DNA of 50,715 nucleotides from Edaphobacillus lindanitolerans (GCF_900156305.1 NZ_FTPL01000006.1:1-50715); one strand, 5' to 3'. Shown: positions 9,485 through 18,464, numbered from the stretch's first letter. Numbers and translations are program-made. Notes: generated by a model from the letters alone, not told the origin.

Positions 9485-9497
9485 CATTTAGGTTGGA

Positions 9498-11480
9498 TCA
9501 GCGGCGGTCTTCGCGGATCGGGCCGAGCGGTTCATCGCCCGACTCCTCCTGCGGAAGGTCACCTGCGGACGGGTCCGTCGGCGCACCGGTCGAGTCCGGT
9601 GTCACGTCGGCGTCCGCTTCCATTTCTTTGTCGACCGGCAGCGGATCCGGCAGACGGCCATGCTCTTCCAGATGCTTGATCTCCCGCGCATCGAGCGTTT
9701 CTTTCTCGAGGAGCGTCGTGGCGATCAGGTTGAGCAGGTCGCGTCGTTCTGTCAGGATCTTCTTCGTCCGCTCGTACTGTTCTTTGATCATGGACTGCAT
9801 TTCCTGGTCGATCTCATAGGCGATCTTGTCGGAGTAGTTCTGCTCCGAGCCGATGTCGCGTCCGAGGAAGACATTGCCGCCCTGGCTCTGTCCGAACTGC
9901 ATCGGGCCGAGCTTGTCGCTCATCCCGTATTCGGTGACCATCTGGCGAACGATGCCGGTCGCACGCTGGAAGTCGTTGTGCGCACCGGTCGACACCTCAC
10001 CGAAGACAATTTCCTCGGAGGCGCGGCCGCCGAGGAGGCCGGCCACTTTGTCGAACAGTTCCGGCTTCGTCATGAAGTACCGGTCTTCCTTCGGCAGCAT
10101 GACTGCGTAGCCGCCTGCCTGGCCGCGGGGCACGATGGTCACTTTGTGGACCATCTCCGCCTCATCGAGCGTGAGGCCGATGACGACGTGGCCCGCTTCG
10201 TGGAAGGCGACGATGTTCCGTTCCTTCTCGGAAATGACACGGCTCTTCTTGGCCGGCCCGGCGATGACGCGGTCTGTCGCCTCGTCAATGTCGAGCATAT
10301 CGATCAGGTTCTTGTTGCGGCGGGCAGCGACGAGTGCCGCCTCGTTCAGAAGGTTCTCAAGATCCGCGCCCGAGAAGCCCGGTGTGCGCGCAGCGATCGC
10401 CTTCAGGTCGACACTGTCGGCAAGCGGCTTGTTGCGTGCATGGACTTTCAGCACGGCTTCACGGCCTTTGACGTCAGGACGGCCGACCGTGATCTGGCGG
10501 TCGAACCGGCCCGGACGGAGAAGTGCCGGGTCAAGGATGTCCGGACGGTTTGTCGCGGCGATGATGATGATGCCCTCATTCTCGCCGAATCCGTCCATCT
10601 CGACGAGGAGCTGGTTGAGCGTTTGCTCGCGCTCGTCATGCCCGCCGCCGAGACCGGCGCCGCGCTGGCGGCCGACCGCGTCGATTTCATCGATGAAAAT
10701 GATGCACGGTGAATTTTTCTTGGCCGTTTCGAACAAGTCGCGGACACGGGATGCCCCGACCCCGACAAACATCTCGACGAAGTCCGAACCGGAGATGGAG
10801 AAGAACGGAACGCCCGCTTCTCCGGCAACTGCACGGCCGAGGAGGGTTTTACCGGTACCCGGAGGTCCGACGAGGAGGATCCCCTTCGGAATCCGGGCCC
10901 CGATGTTGTCGAACTTGTGCGGATCCTTCAGGAAATCAACGACTTCGACGAGTTCCGCCTTTTCTTCGTCGGCACCCGCCACGTCATCGAACGTGACTTT
11001 CTTCTTCTCTTCATTATAGAGCTTCGCCTTGCTTTTCCCGAAGTTCATGACCTTGTTCCCGCCGCCCTGGGCCTGGTTCAGGAGGAAGAAGAAGAGGATG
11101 ATGATGATGATGAATGGAATGAGCCCCGTGAGGAACTGGACCCAGCCGCTCGACTGAGGAGCGGGCAGGAACGTGATCTTCGTGTCGGTCTGGTCCGCAA
11201 CCCGATCGATCTCATTCATAAGTTGTTCATTGTCCGGAGGGATGTTGACGATGAATGTCTCGCCTTCCTTGGCGTTCTTCATCATCCCCCTGACTTCATA
11301 AACCAGCTGATTCGGCTGGATGGTCGCTTCTTTGACCTCGCCGCTGGAAAGTGATGAAAGGAAATCATTGTACGTCAGATTGTCCGTTTTGGTATTCGGG
11401 TTATTGAACGATCCAAAAATCCCCATGATCACGAGGAAAATCAGGCCGTACAAGATGGTATACCTTAATATTCGGTTCAT
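9498..11480 (-). CDS. ftsH: ATP-dependent zinc metalloprotease FtsH
   Basis: Membrane-bound AAA+ protease that degrades misfolded membrane and regulatory proteins. The product is 660 aa from the ATG at 11480, which follows GAGGAGG with 6-base spacing; an ATG 18 bases upstream lies before the ribosome site and is not used. Two transmembrane segments (about 5-22 and 110-130) flank an extracytoplasmic domain. Walker A GPPGTGKT is near residue 200, the second region of homology ([15 protein letters not shown]) near 310-325, and the zinc site HEAGH near 420. The C-terminal tail (about 50 residues) is acidic and Pro/Asp-rich. In B. subtilis FtsH also affects sporulation. It follows hpt but has its own promoter. 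Confidence 0.98.
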   Translation of the reverse strand: MNRILRYTILYGLIFLVIMGIFGSFNNPNTKTDNLTYNDFLSSLSSGEVKEATIQPNQLVYEVRGMMKNAKEGETFIVNIPPDNEQLMNEIDRVADQTDTKITFLPAPQSSGWVQFLTGLIPFIIIIILFFFLLNQAQGGGNKVMNFGKSKAKLYNEEKKKVTFDDVAGADEEKAELVEVVDFLKDPHKFDNIGARIPKGILLVGPPGTGKTLLGRAVAGEAGVPFFSISGSDFVEMFVGVGASRVRDLFETAKKNSPCIIFIDEIDAVGRQRGAGLGGGHDEREQTLNQLLVEMDGFGENEGIIIIAATNRPDILDPALLRPGRFDRQITVGRPDVKGREAVLKVHARNKPLADSVDLKAIAARTPGFSGADLENLLNEAALVAARRNKNLIDMLDIDEATDRVIAGPAKKSRVISEKERNIVAFHEAGHVVIGLTLDEAEMVHKVTIVPRGQAGGYAVMLPKEDRYFMTKPELFDKVAGLLGGRASEEIVFGEVSTGAHNDFQRATGIVRQMVTEYGMSDKLGPMQFGQSQGGNVFLGRDIGSEQNYSDKIAYEIDQEMQSMIKEQYERTKKILTERRDLLNLIATTLLEKETLDAREIKHLEEHGRLPDPLPVDKEMEADADVTPDSTGAPTDPSAGDLPQEESGDEPLGPIREDRR

Positions 11481-11516
11481 CCCGAGCCTCCTCACCATAA
11501 AAGAAAACTATAGTAA

Positions 11517-11545
11517 ATCTTATCACACGAATTCACGCCCGCCAA
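11517..11545 (-). promoter_or_regulatory. Sigma-A promoter of ftsH
   Basis: -10 TAAGAT (11517-11522) and -35 TTGGCG (11540-11545) with a 17-bp spacer, between the hpt terminator and ftsH. Confidence 0.6.
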
Positions 11546-11565
11546 AGGAAAAGGCTCTGTTTTGG

Positions 11566-11595
11566 AAAAGGTACCGGCAGGCGCTTCCGGTACCT
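11566..11595 (-). terminator. Terminator after hpt
   Basis: Perfect inverted repeat AGGTACCGG/CCGGTACCT with a ~9-base loop, followed by a short T-run (TTTTCC) on the minus strand, 10 bp after the hpt stop. Confidence 0.75.
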
Positions 11596-11604
11596 AATTT
11601 TTCC

Positions 11605-12147
11605 TCAGAATGAATAGATTTCTTTTTTCAGTACACCGATGTACGGAAGGTTCCGGTATTTCTCCGCGTAGTCCAGTCCGTAGCCGACGACGAATGCATC
11701 CGGCACTTCAAATCCGACCATGTCCGCCTTCAGGTCCACTTTACGGCCTGTCGGCTTGTCGAGCAGCGTGACGATCTTGATCGACTTCGCTTTCCGGTAC
11801 TTCAGCAGGTCGACAAGGTAGCTCAGCGTCTTGCCGCTGTCGATGATGTCCTCGATGATGAGGACATCGCGCCCCTCGACACTCGTGTTCAAGTCTTTGA
11901 TGATTTTCACTTCACCCGACGAGACGGTCGCATTCCCGTAGCTCGACACGTCCATGAAGTCGATTTCAATGTAGCCGTCAAATTGCTTGATAAGATCGCT
12001 CATGAACGGGAGCGCACCCTTCAGGACGCCGATGGCCAGCGGGAACTTGCCTTCATATTCCTGTGTCAGTTCCGCGCCGAGCTCACGGATTTTCTCCTGG
12101 ATCTGCTCCTCGGAGATGAGGGTCTTTTCAATATCCTTGCCAATCAT
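11605..12147 (-). CDS. hpt: Hypoxanthine-guanine phosphoribosyltransferase
   Basis: Purine salvage enzyme making IMP and GMP from the free bases and PRPP. The 180 aa match the B. subtilis HprT length. The PRPP-binding signature [17 protein letters not shown] is at about residues 95-111, and the base-binding region [19 protein letters not shown] is near the C-terminus. The start overlaps the tilS stop by 4 bp (ATGA) and has its own GGAGG inside the tilS end. The tilS-hpt-ftsH order is conserved. In B. subtilis TilS and HprT have been linked to control of ftsH; nothing in the sequence tests that here. Confidence 0.97.
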   Translation of the reverse strand: MIGKDIEKTLISEEQIQEKIRELGAELTQEYEGKFPLAIGVLKGALPFMSDLIKQFDGYIEIDFMDVSSYGNATVSSGEVKIIKDLNTSVEGRDVLIIEDIIDSGKTLSYLVDLLKYRKAKSIKIVTLLDKPTGRKVDLKADMVGFEVPDAFVVGYGLDYAEKYRNLPYIGVLKKEIYSF

Positions 12148-13586
12148 TTTGAATCCTCCTGTGCGTGGACCGCACCTGCTGCGTTTTCCACGATGAATAT
12201 GTACCGGCAGCCGGCGTCTGCATCACGCGTGAACCCGGCCCCGTATCGAATGCCGGGCACTGCGATGATGCGACCGTCCCGGCCGGTGACGAGCGGCCAA
12301 TCCGCCCGTCTGTGCCGCGGAATTTTCTCGTCAATGAAGATCCGGGAGACCCGCTTCGGACTCTCCATGTTCGGGAGAAGGAGCCGATCCCCCTCTTCCG
12401 GAACTTTGATGCCGGCCGGCGGAAACGCAGGCCCTTCATCGAAATAAAGAACCTCCGTCCCGCCGCCCGCACGGATCCGGGGAGCGGTTCCGCACTCTGA
12501 CCAGTAAAGCCGGAGTCCGTTGCCCGCCTGCACCCAGCTGTCTTTCGGAAAGGGGATGGACTCCGTCCCGCCCTGCGGTTCCCGTGGGGCATGCCTTCTG
12601 AATACCGCCCTGGCATAGGTCCGTTCCAGCACCCATCCGTCCGGCAGGTCCACTGCTCCGCTGCCTTCCGCTTTGAGCAGTTCGCTCCGGATCAGCGCCG
12701 CGAGCCGCCTGTTTGAAGGGGGCGGTCCCGGTCGGTACAGATAGTCTAATAGTATGGGAATGAATCGCCGTTGTAAAGCAGATGGCATGCCGGAAAACTT
12801 CGCCGTGTCGACGGCTGCGCCGCCTTCGGGGAGCCGTTCGGAAAACGATCCGGCGTGCTCCTCCGCAAGCCGGCGGAGCAGCTCATCATCCTCCCGCCTT
12901 TCCATGTCCCACGCGGCAAAATGGCGGGCGGCCTCCCGGTTCTCTTCAAGCAGGAGCGGGACGATCCGGTGCCGGAACCGGTTCCTCGTATAGGCCGGCT
13001 TGGCATTGGACGGATCCGTGCGGAACGCCAGATTATTCGCCGCAACATAGTCCATGATATCCGGCCGGCCGGCCATCAGGAGCGGGCGCAGGAGAAGGCC
13101 CGGGCCGAACGTCCGGACGGGCGGGATTCCCGGAGCCGGTTCGGAAGTGCCGCGCGCAAGCTTCATCAGGACCGTTTCAAGGAGGTCGTCCGCATGGTGC
13201 GCCGTCGCCAGCAGGTCATAGCCATCCGATTCCATCACCCGTTCGAAGAACCGGTACCTCTCCGACCTGCAGACGTCCTGGACATTGCCGCCCTGCTCCC
13301 GCACAAGGTCTCCGACCGGGATGGCGGTTCCATGGAAAGGCACGCCCAGATCCGCACAGGCCGCACGGACAAAGCGCGCATCTTCCGCAGACTCCTCGCC
13401 GCGCAGCATATGGTCGACATGGGCACAGCCGATCTGAAGACCGAGCGCCGGGCCCCTCGCGGCCATGAAATGAAGAAGGGCGATGGAATCGGGTCCTCCC
13501 GAGCAGGCAACGAGCAGACGTTTCCCTTCCGTGTCGAGCCCGCTGTCCATGAAAAAGTCCTGCGCCTCCCGTTCCATCCTGTCCAT
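12144..13586 (-). CDS. tilS: tRNA(Ile)-lysidine synthetase
   Basis: Modifies C34 of the CAU anticodon tRNA-Ile to lysidine, so that it reads AUA and is charged with Ile. The product is 480 aa from the ATG at 13586, which follows GGGGGAGG with 7-base spacing. The frame stays open about 600 bases further upstream through spoIIE, but that part is a shadow. The N-terminal PP-loop ATPase motif SGGPDS is at about residues 29-34, followed by the TilS middle and C-terminal substrate-binding domains. It lies 65 bp after spoIIE and overlaps hpt by 4 bp. Confidence 0.95.
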   Translation of the reverse strand: MDRMEREAQDFFMDSGLDTEGKRLLVACSGGPDSIALLHFMAARGPALGLQIGCAHVDHMLRGEESAEDARFVRAACADLGVPFHGTAIPVGDLVREQGGNVQDVCRSERYRFFERVMESDGYDLLATAHHADDLLETVLMKLARGTSEPAPGIPPVRTFGPGLLLRPLLMAGRPDIMDYVAANNLAFRTDPSNAKPAYTRNRFRHRIVPLLLEENREAARHFAAWDMERREDDELLRRLAEEHAGSFSERLPEGGAAVDTAKFSGMPSALQRRFIPILLDYLYRPGPPPSNRRLAALIRSELLKAEGSGAVDLPDGWVLERTYARAVFRRHAPREPQGGTESIPFPKDSWVQAGNGLRLYWSECGTAPRIRAGGGTEVLYFDEGPAFPPAGIKVPEEGDRLLLPNMESPKRVSRIFIDEKIPRHRRADWPLVTGRDGRIIAVPGIRYGAGFTRDADAGCRYIFIVENAAGAVHAQEDSK

Positions 13587-13651
13587 CGCCGCACCTCCCC
13601 CGCTACCGGAGCCGACCAAGTCATCAACTGACCCGGCATCCAGCTTTCCTT

Positions 13652-16060
13652 CTATCTTACCACCGTTTCCCTCCCGGTAACCTTCGGATTTGGCTTGAAA
13701 ATAGACCATTTCTGGACAGTGTGCTCGATTTTGATGGCGATGACGGTCCGGTCGTCCGCAGGCAGGCGGAATTTCCTTGCCAGTTCCTGCATCACCATGT
13801 CCGCCGTCTGGTCCGGGCCGGCGTCCTCGCACTTGGCGAGAATCGACCCGAGCACCCGCTCCTGCTGGGCCGGCTCCGTGCCCGGCGCGAACATCCCGTC
13901 CGTCATCATGACGATCGTGTCGCCTGCCTTCAGGCCGTGGCGTTTCGCATCGATCGAGAAGGACGGCAGGAATCCGAACGGCGCCGTGGACCCTTCCAGC
14001 TTCATGAGACGGCCGCCCCGGCTGATATAGGTCGTCATCGAGCCGGCCTTCCACGACCAGAGCCGGCCGTCCTGCAGATCGATGAGCGCGAGGTCGACCG
14101 TCGCGTACATATCGCCGCCCTTCAGAGACATGACATAGTGCAGCGTATGCATCGCCGTCTCCGGGTCCATCCGGCGGTTCAGGCACTCTCTCATGAGCCG
14201 GATCACCTTCCGGCTCTCCCGGTAGGCATGGATGTCCGATCCCATCCCGTCCGACAGGATGACGGCCGCCAGCCCGTCGTGCAGATGGAACACTTCATGG
14301 GCATCCCCCGCATGGAACGTCCCTTCCTTGGAAGAGGAGACGACCGCATAATCCATTGTGAACCGGACGGCCGAGATGAAGGTCACCTGCAGATGGGGGA
14401 AGGGCTCTTCCAGCCAGACGGACTTTTCGACTTCGAACGGTTCTGCGTACATCTCCTGAAGGACCGGCATGACCAGCCGTTCGGCGACCATCCGCTCGGT
14501 TTCCCATTCCGCTTTTTGTTCCGGGAGCGAGAGGACAATTTTCCTGGCACCCTGCTCCTCCGACAGGATATCGACCTGAAAATGCGGGATGCCGAGTTCA
14601 TGGAGGCGTCCGGAGAGCTCTTCTTCCTCGGGTTGGAATGATTTAATCTCTTCTTTCATATTCATCATCATATCGTTCAGGTGCCTGCTCATGTCCCGGA
14701 GCTGGAGGGCAAGCATCTTTCTTCCGTGATGGAGCTGGCTGTTCAGGACGGCCGCGGAGTAATCCTCCTCCAGCTGGCGGATGAGCCCCTGGGAACGGAC
14801 GCACTTGTAGCCGAGCCGCTCTTCGGCACGGATCCTCGCCCCGCGCGAAGGCGACGCCTGGGCGGCCATCCAGTCATCGATCGCCGGCACGATCCCCTCT
14901 GCATCGCCCCCCCAGCATTTATCCTTGCGGAAGCACGTGTGGCAGATCGACGGAGGCTCATGCCGGATGCCGGTATCCTGGTCGTCCGCATGTTCTCCGA
15001 CGAGGCGGGACATGAAATGGGCGAACTGATGGAAATCATGGAGCTGGCTGTCCATTTTCTCCTCGAGCCAGCGCCGCCTGCGTTCGGATTGCCCGGTACG
15101 GTCAGGATAAATCCGGTTCCGGCACTCGTCGATCCACCGCTGCGGGATGACCAGGAACATCAGGGTCGAAAGGGCCAGCGACATGAAATGGACCGCATCC
15201 AGCGGAAGGGTGGCATCATACATATAGAAGAACAGCGATGCGAGCGGCGCTGCCAGGGCAATCCCGACCTTGCCGAGCCGGGAGGCGGCACCCGCACAAA
15301 AACCGGTCAACGCATAAAGTGCGATCATCCCGCTGAATGAAAGCTCCGACACGCTCACGATCGACCCGATCACGAGTGCCGCCGCAGTCCCCGCAGTGAG
15401 GCCTCCCACCGAAACGGCAAACAGGATGGCGAAGTGGATCAGCACGGCAGGAAGCGAGAAGTATCCGAACACCGCTCCCCCCATGCCCGTGATGATGAAT
15501 GCTCCGACGATGAACGCCGCCCCCGCGCGCTCTGCCGTCCAGCGTTCATGCAGAAACCTGTGAACCGGTGTGAGGACCGCAAACAGGAACATGCCCATGA
15601 ACAGCGTGAGCAGCACCTCGCAGCCGATGAAGAACCAGATATCTCCCGGTACCTTGCCCGCATAGGAAACGAACTGCCAGCCGGACTGGACAAGCAGCAC
15701 CGAAACGGCGACTGTCAGCGGCACCCATTTCCTCGCCGGCTTGAACCGGATCACCGCCTGGAACAAGAGAACCTGCAGAACATGGATGACGGCTTGTCCG
15801 GGTCCCCCTGTCAGGCTTCCGAGGCCGCCCCCGATGATGACGAGCGGCAAGTATGCACGGTAACGGATTGAAGCGATTGCCCAGATCGGCAACAGGAACG
15901 GCACCGCCGCCCCGAACAGCACAGCGCGCGACAGGAAGAACGATGCAACCAGGAAAAACACTGAAAAACTCCACTTCACTTTTCGTTTGCCGAACGTCTC
16001 AAGCCACTTCCGGAAAGGCCAGACGGCATTTGTCAGAGACTCACTACCCAACACCCTCAT
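13652..16060 (-). CDS. spoIIE: Stage II sporulation protein E (PP2C phosphatase)
   Basis: Dephosphorylates the anti-anti-sigma factor SpoIIAA to activate sigma-F in the forespore, and associates with the polar septum. The 802 aa (B. subtilis 827) have a multi-spanning N-terminal membrane domain (about residues 30-320), a central region and a C-terminal PP2C-type phosphatase at about 590-790. That domain carries the metal-binding Asp motifs SDGMGSD and MTDGMF. The ATG at 16060 follows GAGGGGG. Its promoter has the 21-bp spacer typical of Spo0A-activated sigma-A promoters, with nearby 0A boxes. Its presence is strong evidence that the organism sporulates. Confidence 0.97.
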   Translation of the reverse strand: MRVLGSESLTNAVWPFRKWLETFGKRKVKWSFSVFFLVASFFLSRAVLFGAAVPFLLPIWAIASIRYRAYLPLVIIGGGLGSLTGGPGQAVIHVLQVLLFQAVIRFKPARKWVPLTVAVSVLLVQSGWQFVSYAGKVPGDIWFFIGCEVLLTLFMGMFLFAVLTPVHRFLHERWTAERAGAAFIVGAFIITGMGGAVFGYFSLPAVLIHFAILFAVSVGGLTAGTAAALVIGSIVSVSELSFSGMIALYALTGFCAGAASRLGKVGIALAAPLASLFFYMYDATLPLDAVHFMSLALSTLMFLVIPQRWIDECRNRIYPDRTGQSERRRRWLEEKMDSQLHDFHQFAHFMSRLVGEHADDQDTGIRHEPPSICHTCFRKDKCWGGDAEGIVPAIDDWMAAQASPSRGARIRAEERLGYKCVRSQGLIRQLEEDYSAAVLNSQLHHGRKMLALQLRDMSRHLNDMMMNMKEEIKSFQPEEEELSGRLHELGIPHFQVDILSEEQGARKIVLSLPEQKAEWETERMVAERLVMPVLQEMYAEPFEVEKSVWLEEPFPHLQVTFISAVRFTMDYAVVSSSKEGTFHAGDAHEVFHLHDGLAAVILSDGMGSDIHAYRESRKVIRLMRECLNRRMDPETAMHTLHYVMSLKGGDMYATVDLALIDLQDGRLWSWKAGSMTTYISRGGRLMKLEGSTAPFGFLPSFSIDAKRHGLKAGDTIVMMTDGMFAPGTEPAQQERVLGSILAKCEDAGPDQTADMVMQELARKFRLPADDRTVIAIKIEHTVQKWSIFKPNPKVTGRETVVR

Positions 16061-16086
16061 CTCGATTCCCCCTCGTTCGGATCAGT

Positions 16087-16158
16087 GTGTCGAGTATACC
16101 GGGGTGTTGGACGAAAGTTTGTCTGTTCATGGCGTCCGGGCGGCAAAACTTTTCGACG
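16087..16158 (-). promoter_or_regulatory. Spo0A-type promoter of spoIIE
   Basis: -10 TATACT (16093-16098) and -35-like CAGACA (16120-16125) are 21 bp apart on the minus strand, the wide spacing known for Spo0A-dependent spoIIE and spoIIG promoters of B. subtilis. A near-consensus 0A box (TTCGACG, 6 of 7) lies upstream at 16152-16158. A second (TGTCGAG, 6 of 7) overlaps the -10 at 16088-16094. Confidence 0.65.
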
Positions 16159-16194
16159 GAATCGGAGGGAATCAGCCCTGCTTCAAAAAACCGA

Positions 16195-16223
16195 TTGACA
16201 CGGGGCCGGGGCGCGGTTATGAT
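16195..16223 (+). promoter_or_regulatory. Sigma-A promoter of tRNA-Met
   Basis: Perfect -35 TTGACA (16195-16200) and -10 TATGAT (16218-16223) with a 17-bp spacer, 20 bp before the tRNA. It fires divergently from spoIIE. Confidence 0.85.
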
Positions 16224-16243
16224 ATTGGAGTGTCTTCTGACAT

Positions 16244-16317
16244 GGCGGCGTAGCTCAGCTGGCTAGAGCGTACGGTTCATACCCGTAAGGTCGGGGGTTC
16301 GATCCCCTCTGCCGCCA
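16244..16317 (+). tRNA. tRNA-Met (CAU), elongator type
   Basis: Complete cloverleaf of 74 nt. The acceptor arms GGCGGCG/TGCCGCC pair with one G-T, the D-loop is AGCTCAGCTGGCTAGAGC, the anticodon loop is TTCATAC with CAU, and the T-arm GGGGGTTCGATCCCC is perfect. The CCA end is not encoded. It closely resembles the B. subtilis trnSL-Met1 gene, found at the same place between yabR and spoIIE. The anticodon CAU is also used by tRNA-Ile2, the TilS substrate, but the sequence looks like elongator Met. It is one of only two plus-strand genes here. Confidence 0.95.
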
Positions 16318-16322
16318 TCACG

Positions 16323-16361
16323 AAAACCCGGCATCCGGTCCATCCGGCTGCCGGGTTTTTT
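16323..16361 (+). terminator. Terminator of tRNA-Met
   Basis: 11-bp stem AAAACCCGGCA/TGCCGGGTTTT (arms 16323-16333 and 16349-16359) running into a T-tract on the plus strand, 6 bp after the tRNA. Confidence 0.9.
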
Positions 16362-16489
16362 GTCGTTCAATGGAAACTCAACTATTCTTTTTCCACAAAA
16401 AAGAAGACGGCGTCCTTCCGTTCGCACAGTGGTGCTTTCGGCCGCCATCCCGCAACGTCCAAAAGGCATGCTCCCCCTTTTTTCGCGGA

Positions 16490-16505
16490 TGTTCCACATG
16501 AAACA
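16490..16505. promoter_or_regulatory. parS-like Spo0J/ParB-binding site
   Basis: TGTTCCACATGAAACA matches the Bacillales parS consensus TGTTNCACGTGAAACA at every specified position but one (A for G near the centre). parS sites cluster around the origin, and this conserved gene block is origin-proximal. The site lies in non-coding DNA between two terminators. Binding is inference. Confidence 0.65.
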
Positions 16506-16544
16506 ACCTCCGTTCGACACTGCCGGCGGCCCGACCGGAACAGT

Positions 16545-16580
16545 AAAAACGGCTTTCCGGATGATCATCCGGAAAGCCGT
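16545..16580 (-). terminator. Terminator of yabR (perfect 16-bp arms, no spacer)
   Basis: Positions 16549-16564 and 16565-16580 are perfect reverse complements with no spacer and TGATCA at the centre. Five T residues follow on the minus strand. The stem would close with a small loop formed from the central bases. Confidence 0.85.
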
Positions 16581-16630
16581 CATAGAACGATATATCGAGA
16601 TCATTTTTTTCCGTCGAAGCAGCCAGCAAG

Positions 16631-17065
16631 TCAGCCTCTTCTCGCACCCCGGCCGCCACGTTTTGATTCGGTCGCACGCTTGAGCGTGGAAAGGCGGTCT
16701 TCACTGTCCTTAAGGAACCGGGCCATCTTCTGTTCAAAATTCTCTGGACGGGCACCGCGGCCGTGCCCGCCGGCATCGCGATTTCCGCGAGGACGGAACG
16801 GACGCTCCGGACGCTGCGGACGTTCGGCTTCCGGCTTCGCTTTACGGATAGACAGGCCGATCTTCCCGTCAGTCCCGATGTTCATCACTTTTACTTCAAC
16901 GGTGTCGCCGACCTTCAGAAGATCGTTGATATCCTTGACGTAGTGATCTGCCACTTCACTGATGTGGACCAGTCCGGTCTTCCCGTTAGGCAGCTCGACG
17001 AACGCCCCGAAGTTTGTGATGCCTGTTACTTTTCCCTGTACCTTGCTGCCGACTTCAATTGACAT
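16631..17065 (-). CDS. yabR: S1-domain RNA-binding protein (YabR / general stress protein 13 family)
   Basis: Probable RNA- or ribosome-associated protein. The 144 aa start with one S1 OB-fold domain at residues 1-75, with GKVTGITNFGAFVEL, GLVHISEV and a GKIGLSIR end, as in other S1 repeats. The tail (about 76-144) is basic and rich in Arg, Pro and Gly, probably an unstructured RNA-binding extension. AAGGAGGAG lies 11-12 bases before the ATG. It has a near-perfect sigma-A promoter 95-122 bp upstream and its own terminator, so it is monocistronic and probably strongly expressed. The cellular role is not firmly known. Confidence 0.9.
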   Translation of the reverse strand: MSIEVGSKVQGKVTGITNFGAFVELPNGKTGLVHISEVADHYVKDINDLLKVGDTVEVKVMNIGTDGKIGLSIRKAKPEAERPQRPERPFRPRGNRDAGGHGRGARPENFEQKMARFLKDSEDRLSTLKRATESKRGGRGARRG

Positions 17066-17159
17066 AAAAAAAATGCTCCTCCTTAAAGATTAAGCGGGCT
17101 GCTTTGCAGCCGTGCATATGCATATTCGGGGTCTTGACCCTTCAAGTCCCTTATACTTC

Positions 17160-17187
17160 ATTATAACTTACAAAAAAAGAGTGTCAA
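17160..17187 (-). promoter_or_regulatory. Consensus sigma-A promoter of yabR
   Basis: Perfect -35 TTGACA (17182-17187) and perfect -10 TATAAT (17160-17165) with a 16-bp spacer that includes a T-tract. Confidence 0.88.
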
Positions 17188-17394
17188 TAAAATGGCTGGA
17201 ATTGATTGCATGACCAAAGGCTCATGTTATTTGAGGACAGCTTCCAATTTACCGTTCGGGCCCGGCCGGCATTCCGCCCGGAACAGAGCGGGTTTGCTCC
17301 ATCCGCAGGTCTGAAACTGACCAAATGGCCCACCGGTGTCAAAAGCGCCGTTCTTCCCGGGGACCGGGGGCCCGGCCCGCAGTTTTCCGCAAAT

Positions 17395-17420
17395 AAAAAA
17401 CCTGCCCGGTGTCCGGCAGG
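17395..17420 (-). terminator. Terminator after divIC
   Basis: Stem CCTGCCGG/CGGGCAGG (one mismatch) at 17401-17420, followed by six T residues (17395-17400) on the minus strand. Confidence 0.88.
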
Positions 17421-17445
17421 CCGTGGTGGGCGGTGTCCGGCCTGT

Positions 17446-17910
17446 TCACTTGCCGGAGTCGTAGTCCTCGCCGCCCTTTTCTTTTTTATCTTCTTTGCTG
17501 CCATCGTCTTTTTTCTTGTCTTTGTCGTCCGGCAGGGTGAAGATGATTTCCCCCTCTTCGGAAAGCAGGTATTCCTTCCTGGCCAGCTTGGCGATGTACT
17601 CCGGATCGTCCAGCTTTTCCAGCTGCAGTTTCAGGTCGTGCCCTTCCTCTTCCAGCTTTTCCAGTTCGGCAAGCGCTGCTTCCTTCTCCTGCTGCTTGGC
17701 CGCGAGCACCTTGTTCTTTTCCACGATCGACCAAGTCATCCAGCCGAACGTGAGCAGCACGATGAGCCCGAACACGGCGAGCCGGCGGTACAGCCGGGTC
17801 TTCCTGGCCTGCCGGATCTGTTCCTTGCGTTCCTTGGCCCGGACGTAGTCAGTCTGGATCGGAGTGACGGGCCGCCGTGCCGGTTTTGACTGCCTGTTTC
17901 GTTGTTCCAT
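17446..17910 (-). CDS. divIC: Cell division protein DivIC (FtsB-like)
   Basis: Septal protein that works with DivIB and FtsL in the division complex. The product is 154 aa from the ATG at 17910; an ATG at 17943 lies too close to the -10 box to be used. The short cytoplasmic basic N-terminus is followed by one transmembrane segment (about residues 44-62, AVFGLIVLLTFGWMTWSIV). A coiled coil (about 63-100) with a leucine/glutamate pattern follows, then the DivIC-type segment YIAKLARKEYLLSEEGEIIF. The tail is a low-complexity Lys/Asp/Glu stretch. The gene follows yabQ by about 50 bp, but a sigma-A promoter overlaps the yabQ end, which gives vegetative expression. Confidence 0.93.
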   Translation of the reverse strand: MEQRNRQSKPARRPVTPIQTDYVRAKERKEQIRQARKTRLYRRLAVFGLIVLLTFGWMTWSIVEKNKVLAAKQQEKEAALAELEKLEEEGHDLKLQLEKLDDPEYIAKLARKEYLLSEEGEIIFTLPDDKDKKKDDGSKEDKKEKGGEDYDSGK

Positions 17911-17952
17911 CCCTGGTCCCCCTGCCTGATCTGCGGATCGCATGTTTTATCC

Positions 17953-17981
17953 ATTATACATCAGGCGGAGCGTTTTTTTAA
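17953..17981 (-). promoter_or_regulatory. Sigma-A promoter of divIC
   Basis: Perfect -10 TATAAT (17953-17958) and -35 TTAAAA (17976-17981, 4 of 6) with a 17-bp spacer. The -35 lies inside the 3' end of yabQ. It also argues against the upstream ATG at 17943 as the divIC start. Confidence 0.7.
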
Positions 17982-18464
17982 AGGGTTTCGGGGGAGCGAT
18001 TTCCGGATTTTTCTTGCTCTGGCACCTAAACGGCGCCGGACGGCCCGGTAAGGACGCCGGAACGGCCTCGAAATTAACTTCAAGATGAAGAGGATGATGC
18101 GGAACGGAATTGCGACGACAAATAATACGAGTCTGATGATTCCACGCAAAATCAGAAACACCGGCCTCAGGATAAGGATCCGCACGAGGCGGCCGGCAAA
18201 ACGGAAGGGTTTCCTGAAAACCGATTCATAAAGCAGAAGCCCGGAGAATTGAGCGAGGAGATCATAGAAACGCCACTCACCGTCCCGCACGGTGAACAGC
18301 ACCCCATAGGCTGCAATCCCGAGCAGCAGCCATGCGGCCAGCTCCATGAAGATCCCCGCCCGCGTGCCTCCCGCTGCAGTCCGGACGGCATCGATGGCAG
18401 CCGCGGCAAGGACACCTGTTGCGAGCATGGCCAGAAGCCCGAGCAGCTGCTGGGAGACGATCAT
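17961..18464 (-). CDS. yabQ: Spore cortex biosynthesis membrane protein YabQ
   Basis: Sporulation protein required in B. subtilis for normal spore cortex formation; located in the forespore membranes. The 167 aa have several hydrophobic segments: about 5-25, 35-60, 90-105 and 105-130. The C-terminus is very basic (RPFRRPYRAVRRRLGARAR). The start overlaps the yabP stop by 4 bp, so both are made from the sigma-E promoter upstream of yabP. The biochemical role is unknown. Confidence 0.88.
   Translation of the reverse strand: MIVSQQLLGLLAMLATGVLAAAAIDAVRTAAGGTRAGIFMELAAWLLLGIAAYGVLFTVRDGEWRFYDLLAQFSGLLLYESVFRKPFRFAGRLVRILILRPVFLILRGIIRLVLFVVAIPFRIILFILKLISRPFRRPYRAVRRRLGARARKIRKSLPRNPLKKRSA

Larger units (their letters stand above)
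8681..9497. other. Long intergenic stretch between ftsH and coaX
   Basis: About 820 bp without a recognisable gene. From left to right it holds the coaX leader and promoter (8681-8722), a GC-rich linker (8723-8839) with a small CTGC-TTC-GCAG hairpin, the degenerate ~21-bp repeat array (8840-9438) and the ftsH terminator (9450-9484). This is far longer than any other intergenic region in the window. Confidence 0.9.
16318..16630. other. Intergenic stretch between tRNA-Met and yabR
   Basis: Contains the tRNA terminator (16323-16361), a near-consensus parS-like site (16490-16505) and the long palindromic yabR terminator (16545-16580). Two convergent units meet here. I see no gene in the remainder. 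Confidence 0.75.
17066..17445. other. Intergenic stretch between yabR and divIC
   Basis: Holds the yabR leader and consensus promoter (17160-17187) and the divIC terminator (17395-17420). The GC-rich middle (about 17190-17394) shows no gene with a start and ribosome site on either strand and no clear repeat. Confidence 0.7.

Noticed and set aside
13587-14186. In-frame extension that would give a 680-aa TilS
   Set aside because: The extra 200 residues are the antisense-free shadow of spoIIE in another frame. A strong ribosome site precedes the ATG at 13586, which gives a normal-length TilS.
17206-17889. A 227-codon plus-strand frame across the yabR-divIC gap
   Set aside because: It runs antisense through divIC, has no ribosome site, and its predicted protein has no recognisable domain or sensible composition.
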